Assembly: GCA_944548615.1 (NCBI GenBank)
Contig: OX155964.1
Coordinates: 18,890,653-18,954,652 of the forward strand
Length of the DNA: 64,000 bases
From: Micropterix aruncella
Lineage: Eukaryota; Arthropoda; Insecta; Lepidoptera; Micropterigidae
Reading direction: 5' to 3'
In this document: positions 1 to 11,500 of the stretch, piece by piece
Position numbering within the stretch: the first letter of the stretch is position 1
Layout: every line of letters begins with the position of its first letter
Position numbers and translations under genes: made by a program
The notes under the pieces: model-generated
Database searches by the model: none
Told to the model about the DNA's origin: nothing
Seen by the model: only the letters and a program-made list of their open reading frames with translations

Positions 1-472
1 AAACGTGAAACAAAGGTTTAGCTGGCAGGCCACGTGAACAGTGAAGCCGTTCCGGGTGACGGCATCTGCGAGGTCATGGTATTTATTTAATTTGTACTCG
101 TGGTCTTTTGGGATATTTGATTCCCATGGAACAGTTAATTCTACGATAAGGACCATCTTCCGAGATAGAGAGTAAAGAGTCATATCTGGACGCAGGGCTG
201 TGCATCCGAGACTTTCAGGGAATTTATACTGCTTAGAGACCGAATCGACCTCCATAATCCAATCTGAAGCTTTCTCGATTATTGAGAAAGGTTTTTCAGT
301 GAGATGTTTTCTGCCTTTAGAGCCAATCCGCACAAACTGTATTGGGGGTTTGGAGGATACTGTGGAACCCTTGTTGGCACGAGCCACTGAGAGGCTAAGT
401 ACCTCGCGAATAACAGCAAGGACTTTGTCGTGTAATTTTTGCTTATTCACTCCGGAAACGTTCAGTGTGTAA
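1..472 (-). mobile_element. LINE remnant, C-terminal endonuclease-like domain, runs off the window
   Basis: On the minus strand a frame is open without stops from about 472 to the window edge. It reads through LRPDMTLYSLSRKMVLIVEL and then TVPWES. An RPD...VELTVPWE block is typical of the C-terminal PD-(D/E)XK-like region in non-LTR retrotransposon polyproteins. The piece has no start of its own and continues outside the window, so it is a transposon fragment and not a host gene. The clade is uncertain. Confidence 0.6.
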
Positions 473-480
473 TAGTACTC

Positions 481-1458
481 AAGAACTCAAGTAATAGAAC
501 AATTAGAATTCGAGTAATACTTTAATAATTAAATAATTTAGCTCTGTTGAAACACATTATTTGACGTGCGCGCTATGCAGAGCCTGTGGCAGTGGACAAG
601 GCATCATGTCGGCTACGCTTAAGAGCTTTTTGAAGCCTCAACTTTAATAATCTCTATAAAATTCAGTTTTCAGCACGTTTTCAGCATATTTTTTGTGATT
701 TTTTCCTTGATTTTTATAGAAAAAGAAATACGTTTGACCATTGGTGATGATATTTGAAGGGTACAGGAATAAAAGGGGCTCATCGACATTAACCGCCCTA
801 ATTATACGAACTTACGTGATACGTCCACTATATTGTATAGAAAAAAATATATATTTTATTACCTACAAATTTATATATTATATGACCTACAAATTTATAT
901 AAAACTGGTTTATGAAAACCGCTTATATAAACTGCTATATTGCCCTGCAAATGCTATATTAACCCGCTTGCCCTGCAAATGAGACGCCTGTGGTAGAACT
1001 GCTCCGCGCCATCTTGTTTATATAGGGTAGAATGTTTTCACTTATTTTTTTACTCGGAAAGGAATGTTAGAATGTTTTTTACTCAAAAAGGAATAACCAT
1101 TTTGTTTATTCCTTTCAATTTTGCATCATGTGTGTCTGAAGCAATGCAATAGAGCGTTTTGGTTTGATAGGCGAGGTAGTTTAATCTGAATTAACACTTA
1201 GCACGGTGTTTGGTATAAAACTACATGTTTTGGTTTCGTGCTCTAAAGGTAAGTGTGTGCATGCGAGTGCCCCGAGGGCTTGCTAAATTTTCGTCTTTTT
1301 TTTATTTCATGTGAATTTTGAATTGTTCTTTAGATATTTTTGATTTACTTCGAGGTTAGTGTATGCGCCTACCCTTATAGTACACCTACCCTATAGTAGT
1401 GCGTACGCTTACCCCACACTAAGGGGGTAAGTGTACGAAAATATATGATGCTAGTTTT
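481..1458. other. Intergenic AT-rich DNA, no gene seen
   Basis: Short AT-rich stretches with a few imperfect local repeats, for example two related blocks containing aggaat near 1060-1110. No coding exon, TIR pair or tRNA recognised. Confidence 0.5.
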
Positions 1459-1752
1459 TTGTTTGTACCTATAATATATAATGCTAGGTCCATGTTCAAG
1501 ATCCCTAAATGTATACACAACAAATACATCTTACATGATTCGAAACTCAACACGGTCAAACAAGAAATCACCTATCGTAGCCAAAATTACCAGCAGAAAC
1601 TAACAAAACATGTTAACGCTCTGGCTGCCAATCTAACAGGATCTGGAAGTGTTACTCACACAAGACTGAGGAGGAAGTGTTCCGAACCTCATAAACCGAT
1701 TCCTCAAAGAATAGCGAGAGTGGTCAATGGACAATCCCTCGCTGCTAAATAA
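1459..1752 (+). mobile_element. LINE ORF2 C-terminal fragment
   Basis: A 97-codon frame contains VKQEITYRSQNYQQKL and HVNALAANLTGS followed by RLRRK. This pattern (an EI..Y...L stretch, then H.N.LA..L, then basic residues) is the usual C-terminal end of jockey-type reverse-transcriptase proteins. No RT core lies upstream, so it is 5'-truncated. Assignment rests on pattern only. Confidence 0.45.
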
Positions 1753-1854
1753 ACAAAATAAATAGACACAGTGATCAAAGGAGCAATTAAATGTTGAAAA
1801 ACAGATTACTGTCAAGCAGGATATATTAAAAAAAGTTTTTTGTTTGAAGTAATA

Positions 1855-2110
1855 TCACTACACGTGGCATAGTGGCTAGGTTGCCTGATCTTACATTGTA
1901 GGGTCCCGGGTTCGATTCTCGGCTGGGTCACCATTTTCCGTTGGGATCAAATTAGCAGAATTGCATTTCAATTCTGTCGATCGAATGCAATAACAGGACA
2001 CAAACATACACACATGTTACACGCACGTTGGTTGGTTGGTTGTAAGAGATTGTTGTATGATATTTAACCCGCCCATTTTAAAATTTTACAATATAGAGTA
2101 GAAAAAAAGT
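1855..2110 (+). mobile_element. tRNA-derived SINE, plus-strand copy
   Basis: The head has tRNA-like A and B boxes (TGGCATAGTGGCTAGG near 1865 and GGGTTCGATTCTC near 1909). A body follows with ATTGCATTTCAATTCTGTCG, CACATGTTACACGC and a tail region ending in AACCCGCCCAT. The same order appears reversed at 35684-35972 and headless at 58374-58565. It is a retroposed repeat, not a functional tRNA. Confidence 0.75.
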
Positions 2111-2522
2111 TAATAAGTCTACATGTTCCATCTTGTTATAACCCTAATAAATACAAAATAATGACCATAGTTTAATTTTAGTAAACCCTTTTATTTTTTC
2201 CACAATATCAACCATAGTGTAAACTGCGCACACTTAACCCGCATGACTAACCTTGACTAACTCTAGAAATGACGCCGGTTGGCAACAGCGGCATTTCTAA
2301 TAGATCAAAGGCATCTCACTGATAGTTTTATTTACACTGTGGTACATCTGTGTCACACAAAGTCGAAAAGTTGACATGTATGTTGTATGACACTGTTGAT
2401 GATATTCCTTCTCTCTCTCCGGAAACAAAGGAAAAAAAACAATTATAAAAGCTTAATATAATAAATAATGTATCACATAATTTGATTAAATATTTATAAA
2501 TATGCAATAATTTAAATATTCC
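2111..2522. other. 3' flank of VPS18
   Basis: No gene. On the minus strand an AATAAA lies at 2332-2327, about 190 bp past the VPS18 stop, and is a plausible poly(A) signal. Confidence 0.4.
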
Positions 2523-5500
2523 TCACTCCCACTCCTTCATTACTCTTTCCCAATCACTGTCAGGGATAAAAGGTGTATCAATGGACTCAATCATGTAATC
2601 TCCACAGTAGTAGCATTCGCTGGCCACAATGTCGTCTATGTCTGTCTTGATCTGCTCTTTCTTCGAGAGGCCTGAAGAATTGGTGCTCACTGAATCGCTA
2701 TGGAAGTCGCCGTTGAACTGCCTCTGCAGCATTGCAAGTTTTTCCTTCTTTTCTGGATCTGCCGAAAAGAAAGAATCATAGTAACAAAGAATCATAGTTC
2801 TTGAAAGGTATGAAGCTCCATGCTTGAAGACTGAAGGAGAACATTCAATATTAAAGGTTGTAGATATTTTAACTTAAGAGAATAGTTTTTTTTTGTGTTT
2901 ATCGGTATTTCATTACCAGAAAAGTATATGCCGCCATTGATTCTTGTATTAGATTGCTCAACTCCAAATTACATTTTGACAACCCTTCTGCACCGGCGAA
3001 ATGCAGGTGGCACTGATAGCAGTGATGGCGAAACTAATGGCAATTTATTTGGCCGTCTATAATAACATTGATAATGAATGGTTTTCTTTATAAAGGACTG
3101 ATTGACTATAAAACCGAATAATTTAACCAATGATAACAATAATAACATACAATAATTAATGCCATCTATAGCATTTTTTGTATAGGCTGATTATATTTCA
3201 CAGAAATTATGAAGAGATACAATGCCTACCTAACTTACAGTGTGTAATTATTATGTACTGAAACATATACCAAATGAAAATTGATATCTGTATGTAAATG
3301 ATATTCAAATAATAAGAGCTATGAGTTCAAAATTTGTTTATTATTTTATTTCGAGATAGGATACCATATAGGCGTGTTTAGAGAGCCATCTATAGTCCGC
3401 CGCCATACTGCTATACCACGAACGTTGAACAGAGGAGAATATTAATCAATTTTTGGAACTATGAGTGCTATCTACGAGTCGTAGTAAAATCCTATCTGCC
3501 AAATCGTAGTATGGCATTGAGCAATCTATTCTGCTGTATAATCAATGGCGCTGCAAAATAAAAGTAGTAGGTAAGTGCTCAAAAATCAAGGAGTTACAAT
3601 GAAAAAATAACAATTTCAACATGTAATAACAGAAAATTATGCGCCGAAAAGTATAGTACCATTAACCCTTCAGGCCTCGGCCCCTCAGCCGATTGACAAG
3701 TTGATGTCCCAAAAAATTTTAGTAAAAATTAGTAATAAAAATTGAATTATGACACTGTCTCACCAAAACATTAATTACTGCCAAACCACTGTACCCATAA
3801 TTAAAATAAAACATAATAAAACAATAAAAAAAGCTAATTAAATTAAAATTAAAATAAAACGGGGCCGTCACAATCGTGTTGTGGCCGATATCGACCAATT
3901 GGGGCTCTAGGGGTTAACAGAAAAGAAAACGTATCGCAAAGGTGGTATAATAGTGCTCAAAAATCGAGGAGTTACAAAGAAGCTTGACATTTAGAGGTGA
4001 AGGAAATAGTTGGACTACGAAACAAAATAAATTGACAAGGCAACCTCATTGTGAATGAGCATAGCAGATGGATATAGGAGTTCTATTTGATGATGAAAGA
4101 TATCAATTTGAAATAGAAAACGTTGAAACTGGGATTGCAACCTTAGATGAAGTAGAAAAAGCTATAAAATTAGCAAAAATCATAAAATCAGCAGGACCTG
4201 ATTAAATATCTATAGAAGTATTTAACCCTTAGAAAGCCAGCCACGGGAATGAAACTCACGACGGCGTGTTTTCAATCCTGTTTTTTTTTTGTAGGGGGTG
4301 GTAGTGTACGCCTACTTAACCCGTTGAGTATGAGTCAACCAAATCTGGTCGCGAAACAATTATCCGTTGAGTACGAGTCGACCAAATCTGGTCGCGCGTT
4401 TTTTTCACTTTGACGTTCTCATATTTATTCATAATTATCTAATTGTTTTACAAAATGATATTTCAATATTCTATATTCGAAATTTCAATGCAATCATTGT
4501 GCAGTTGTTCTTTTTATGATTGGTGTAGTAGTTTCGTAGTTATAGTACTTTAAGTCGATGTCGCCGAAAATCCTGCAAAAGAGACAGATGCATCCATGAA
4601 AATACCCATTTACTCCAAGGGTTAAGTATAACGGTAGCTTATTCAATGAAGGCGACTTTTATCGCATTTAATTGCATAAACATGGAGATCGGCCGCCCAC
4701 GAATTGTCACAACAGGAAAACCACCGATCGGTGGCATTGGCATTCCAGCGGTTAAAGCCCCTCAAAATAAATTGCAAAAAACCCTCCCTTTCCTCTTCAA
4801 TAAAATTTATATGACTGGCAATATTCCAACTAATTGATTTTTTTTGAGAAAAGGTAATTTCTCTCTAAAATTGGACTCCAATAAAAGTAATATTTTTCAT
4901 TTCTCTAAAATTTGCATGTTCAAAAATTTTAGCATGTGGAATGGTTTCGGATTTCCTAAACAAACCTGCAATGGTTTTGGATTTCCTCACTACCCTTAAC
5001 CTAGAGTGCTCGCGCTATGAGCATTTTGCCGCCCGCGGTAAAAAAATCATGTTATTTTCTACACAATGCATTTGTGAAGTTCAAGCGTCCTAGTAGCTGC
5101 CCACCTGTACCTCACATCCTTGTTATATAAAGTAGAAGAAATTCAGTGCGCGGGTGAACTTAGGAGACGGTCGTTTTCGGTGTGTCGCGTTTGGCGGCAA
5201 ATTGCTGACTGCGCGACTACTCACGTAAGTAAAATTGGCGAGTCTGGTTTTTTACTGTAGTTGATATATTATTAATTTTTATTGCTTATAATGTTGTTTT
5301 GATGTAAATATTGTAATTATATTGATATTTAGTTACTAGGCGTTTTTTTTTTTAATTTTGTTTTGTTTATTATATATTTTTAGGTAAGCGACGCGTGAAG
5401 TATACAAAATAAATATACAAAATGCACAAATACTTGCGTGGTTGGAAGAGGAGTCGGATTTCAAAGAAGCTGGTGTACAAGATTTATTTTACTAATTATC

Positions 5501-8500
5501 AACTTGACACGATATCATCGTTGAAGCTACCAGTGCTGCTGAGAAACCAGAAATCGTAACATATTACAGGGGCTAAAGGCGAAGTTGACATAGTCTATCA
5601 AATGAAAGAAGAATATTCCGAGGGCAGAATGACTCGCAGATGGCTGATGAGATTATTTTTCTCAATTCTGAATATTACCGGCATAAATAGTCAGATAATA
5701 ACTTGCCCGCAACCTCACCAGATTAAAAAGGGACAAAATCCGTAAAGTCATAGGTACTATGACAGGCCACTGTCCCCTAAACAAACACCTGTTTACCATA
5801 GGTGTGACAGACAGCCCTCTATGCAGAGGATGCATGGAGGAAGAAGAAACGCCACAGCATGTGCTCATGGAATGCAGGAGCGTGGCAGAGCAACGGGCAA
5901 GAATACTACAATCTCCAGCATCTCTCCCGGAGGCCTGTGGCAACCCAAACAGGCTGCTAACCTTCTGGGACAGCCTGGGTTGGCTGGAGTAACATAAATG
6001 GAAGCATGAGCCACGCACAACGGCCCAATCAAGAGGCCAAGTGCGGGAAAAAGCCCAGTCAAACTAAACTAAACTAAACTAGTCAGATAATATTGACCAC
6101 TTATTATTACGACGAATGTTTTTGAAAGAAATTGCTCCAGCTATGACTAGACCACATACAATTAAAAGATCCAACGTAAACACTCCAAAAACAGCTGCAA
6201 AACAAAATCGCCCGATTTGTGCCATCGGAACATAAAAATATGCCCTCAGGTAGAGAAGGTATACGCGCAGTATGTTCATCCACGAAAAATAGGACTAAAA
6301 AATGACTAAAAAATAAAAGTATAAAAATAGAAGAAAGAATTGGAAAAATAGAAGGACCAAAAAAAGTTACTGTGCAACGAACATTGTAAGTACATGTGTC
6401 AGGACTGTTTTGCTGAAATACATGTCGTAGATGATGAAAACGTTTAATTTTGTTATTTTTTTTTCTTGTAGTTAAGATCAAGATGTTGTTAAAATTCAAG
6501 AAATTGTAGCTAAGATTTCCTAAAGCATTTTTTTTCCAATACTAAGTGTAAAAACTTTAATAAGCGTATTTTTTGTGATAATGTATGTTTTATTCTATGC
6601 TTATAAAATCGTTGTAAATTTACTTAACTATTATTTGCAAAAGAAAATCATTTTAAGTATGGGCGGCAAAATGCTCCCCATGCGATCACTCACTTTCACG
6701 GAAAAGCACGACTAGGGCTGCACAACGAAACATTAACTAACCCTTATTAACTGCGAGAGACCCAATTTTAAAACATCTGAATTTACGAAATGCTTTGAGC
6801 TGAATTCGCAGTGATATTTCTATTTCTCGATAATTCCTAAGATATGTCCTATTTCTTCAAAAAGGGGTGCTGTCGATGATGAGGTTATTATCAAAGGATG
6901 ATTCAGTTAGTCGCTTATTATACAATAAACAATTTACCCAAAATTTGCTGCACTTCTTGTAGCAGGCAATCGGAGTGATATCGATGTCCGCACGGGAACA
7001 GATAAAAAGGACGTAAGAGAAGAGCAATTTCGCAAAGCGAACAGACATCAGATGCATTCACAATGACACTTTTGTTCCGGAACGTCTGGATTTCATTACG
7101 AACCTGCAAAAACAAATGTGTTTTTAATAAACCAATGAATAGGTAAAATAAATAATTGCAAAGTAAGACTCAGAACTCACTAGTTCTGCAGATTTCGTGG
7201 CTTCCTCGATTTCTTCCTTGAGGTCTTCTATCTGCTGGTTGTACTCCTGCAATTAAAAAAAACGGTTGTCACCCCAAGACTTTTCCGGCAACTACCAAAG
7301 ACTGATTTCATCCGAATATTAGTTACATAAATAAAATCGATGAGCACCCTCTTACGGCTGGCGGATGAGCCTGGTTGGGTTCCATCGAACCCCCTCGGTC
7401 GGATCGGTTTGTTTTTCGGTTAAGAGTGGGGTAAGGCCAAAAGCCAACAGATGGCGTTAATATTTGTTCAAAACGTATGACGGAATGTCATATTAGTGTA
7501 GCTGGTGTATTATATGAGATATTCCAACCAAAATTTCTTAATTTAAAAAAATCTTAATAAAATAAAAATTTCAAGTCAAAATAGGTAAATAATAATAATA
7601 AGCCAAAAATCCAATTAAAATATAACTAGTTCGCTGCCTAGTGGACCGATTTCAATTGCAACCTTTTCTACTCTTCCCATGGCCAAACAATGTCTGCATG
7701 ACAAATTTTAGCTCAAATGGATTAAGCGTTTGGGCGGTATCGTGGAGGAATGCATACACACACAAACAGACTTCCATCTGGAAATAGTCTTAATCTTCTT
7801 AGGGGGCTCAAAATTTTTTATTTTCATTTGCATCTGCATTTCGGGAAAAAAAAGCATGTTCACAATACATGACACAATAAATATCCATGTACGTAAGTCA
7901 TATTTGGCAATTATAGGACTAACCTGAAGTGAGTTGCAGATCGGTTCCCGGAAGTGATCAATGTTGATGACATTCGTGAAAAACGGCAAGATATCTTCAA
8001 TTTTTATCAGTTCACATTCTTCCAAGAATAACATTGCATTTTTTACATCTTCATCGTGACTGATCACATGCTTCGCTGCAATAAATAATATATAGACAAT
8101 CAATCTGCGTCTGAGAGCCGACAATTTTGTAAAATAGCACACTTACCAATTTTAAGCCACAGCTTCTTTTTTAAATCAGGATCTTCGTCAGGTAGATTAG
8201 CTGTTTTTTTCGCTAGATCTAAGCTGACCGTCAGCGCCAGATCCACTGCAGTTTCCCAAAGGCCCAATAATGCTGATAGCTTCACACACGCGTGGGTTAA
8301 CTCATGTTCAGTGCAGAGCCTACAATATAAATGTAAATATGAATTAGGTCCTCAACTATGAAATTACTATTTTTCACGCTGTCAACTTTGAGCTTGGATA
8401 ACTTAAATTTGAGTTGAAATTCCAAGCTATTCTCTTTTTTTTTAAATCAGTTATTCATTCGTCTTTCTGTCATTTGTTATTACTCTGTTATATACTGTTA

Positions 8501-11500
8501 TGTGTGCAATCCCAGAAAAGATGAAATTTCGCATTATTTTTGAACATAAGGTCGTTATCCATAACAGCTTCTTGCAGTCTGGCACAACATTTAATGCAAA
8601 TTTTCCTTTATAGAACAGCAACTTCATAGAGATGACAATCTAAACTTTGATATTAAGCTATATTATATGCAAGTACAGTAGGGCCGCATTTATCCGAGCC
8701 CCGATTATCGGAGTTCCAGGTTAACCGAGGTCGAAAAGGCCGCAGCCAGGCCATTTTTTACCCCCCAACGTCACCCCTTTGCTTCAATTCTACTATGCAG
8801 TACTGTATTTTATAATTTATCTATGTATGCATTGTATTACTATTTTAACTGACTACATTTAAATATGTAATAGATGTATTTTTTTACTTCATTTACTATT
8901 TCCATTCATTTCAAACTTTACCATATGTGTCCCCCTTGATTTACGACAGAGTCAGGATTTTATCTCTGATACAATTTGTCATTTATTAAGAAGAAGCTGT
9001 ACTCAAAGGGCTACTATAAAATAAATGATTATCTAGACGACAAAGACCCTTGGAAATAAAATGGTTACCTCGATGATTTATATCACATTATATTTCACAA
9101 TAATTTGTTATAATGTCTCAATAATTTAATTTTTATATCATTTATGTATGTTTGTATGCATTATTGACGTCAAAAAGTTACGATTTCGTACTATTTTGAA
9201 TAAAAAACTTGATTATGGTTATAGTCCATGTTATCCGAGTTTTCGATTATCCGAGGTACCCTCGGTCCACATTACCTCGGATAAGCGAGGTCCTACTGTA
9301 CTTATTTATAACAGTATTATATGTTTTTATATTTTTTATAATAAAAATGTATATAAAATATAATATCATATCTATGTACATATTATTCTAGAATGTAAGA
9401 ATATTTATGAATATTTAAACTAAAATACTTTGTTCCGTTTTTCCTGTCTCTTCAAGATTTGAATGATAATAAGTTTAATTACTTATATTCTTACAATTAT
9501 TAAATTAAAAAATACCTTGCCTTTATTCAAATTAAAAAAAACTAAGAGCAGAGATAACATGCCCTTTACAGGCAATATACAATTTCTGTTGGTACTACCT
9601 CGATACAGATTATTCTTAGTGAGGTGGTAAACCGTAAACCATCATATCTGAATCTCTTTCAGAGTTAGGCAATAAAAGAAAAAGTTTAATTATTAGGCTA
9701 AGATAATATTTTAGTTATATAATTAAATGTTGAAGTTTTATGAAATTTAATAAATAGATAAATGAACAAAATTTGTTGGCTCCAATTTACCTCAAAGCGT
9801 AGTGAACATCAAAATTAACCATCGACAGCTCTTGTCCTTGCCCGGCTAGATACCTCATCAAAGCATCTTTATTATAGTCGGCGTACAGTGACAATAAATA
9901 ATTGTGGAGTGCTTTTTCAGTGCTATGATAGTGTTCGATGCAGAATTCCAGATATCGCATAATTTCAACTGCGTGCGCCTCGTCCGCCCCGCAGGTGACG
10001 AGCGCCGGCAAGAGACGCGCCGGGCTCAGATTCCTGCCCTGCGAGATGAGAGCATCCACAGTGTCCTTCGGCACTTTCTGAAGCAGAACCGAACACAGCT
10101 GATAGAAGAGGTCGGGATCGCCTTGATTTTTCAACACTTTCAGCGCTTCCAAGTATGACTTCTTGTAGATGTGCTGGCGGATGACATCCTCAAAGTCCTT
10201 ATTTAAAATTGTCAATTTGATGAGGTTGTCTTTGTCGCCGTGCGACGCCATCAAGTCGTAGATTACGGATTTGTTTCGCTCGATGCAGGAGCGGACTTTT
10301 GCAAAATTGAGAAATTCTTCAAAATCCACCTGCAATATAAGTGGAAATATTATTATAACCCTAGATAACTAACGATATTATATTTATTTATTAAGCTAAC
10401 CACTCGTCGTCTTGATGAAAATTTATTACATTTGTTTTTTAGTTTTTAAGTAATATTTTATAATTGTATTACAGTGGAACCTCTCATAGCGAGCACCTCT
10501 CATAACGAGTAATTTGCAGTAATTCCTCATAACGAGTTATTCGCACCTCTCATAACGAGTATGGGAAAAATTATTTCGCTTTACAAGTAAGAATCTGGGA
10601 ACGAATTATGCTCGTTATGAGAGGTTCCACTATATTTTTATATATTTCTACAAAAAAGGTTTGCTAAATAAAACTACAAATAAAAAGTAAGAATTATATT
10701 TAAAGATAACGTTATGTCTACATAATACAGTTTCCACTCTATATTTAGAGAATAAAACTAAGCACCACCTCAAAAAAACATTTTTTTTTCGTCCAGTGAT
10801 CTCAAACGATAGACAAGATAGACAGAATAATTTCAAAATTTAATTTTCGAAATTGATCACTCAAAAACATACAAAAAGCTAGCCCTGAAGTTTACCATTT
10901 GTCGAAAAAACGAGACAGCAACATTATCATAACGTGTTTGCTGAATCGTGGAAGGTTAGCTATCTAAGGTTAAATTATAGACAATACTAGAAAATAAGCC
11001 CGTTCATATTGGGCTGGAATGGATCTGGATTAGTTTATTTGCCGATCAAAAACAAGATAAAACAGGAACAAGAACAATATTTTTTTTTAAAAAAACACGA
11101 CTACCCTTACAAAAACTGAGCCGTTGTATTTAGAATTATCAGAAAAAAAATGTACGCACTAAAAAGCACGTTTTATAAGAGATTAAAAATTGCCCTGTCG
11201 TAGGTATCTTACTCGGTGCTCAAGGAATAAAAAGGTTTTTTATGAAATATTTGTTGTTTGTGTATTTATCCATATAGATACAAATATTTCCAAAATGTAC
11301 TTAATCAGACTTTTTATTTGATACTAAACTCGTTATATTTATCCATATGTTTTGAAATTTGCACATTTAGCATTATATCGTAGCAGACTGCAGTGGCTTA
11401 CCACCAGGGAGACGAGACAGGTTAGAACTCTCTGCCTCTTATATAGAATCCTCGCGGATGGCGTGCCGCTTTATCTTGCCGATAGGTTCACCGCGTTATC

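Larger units (their letters stand above)
4066..4837 (+). mobile_element. RTE-like reverse transcriptase fragment, interrupted
   Basis: Plus-strand pieces before 4222 read DEVEKAIKLAKIIKSAGPD, a stop, then ISIEVF. After 4755 they read KAPQNKLQKTLPFLFNKIYM and TGNIP. Together these match the RT region around the SAGPDGI motif and the following LFNRIYETG block of RTE-like LINEs. The two pieces fit in frame if the intervening TTAA element is taken out. The in-frame stop shows it is dead. Confidence 0.7.

Noticed and set aside
1861..1935. A functional tRNA gene
   Set aside because: A and B boxes are present, but the segment continues into a repeated body found at other sites; it is a SINE head.
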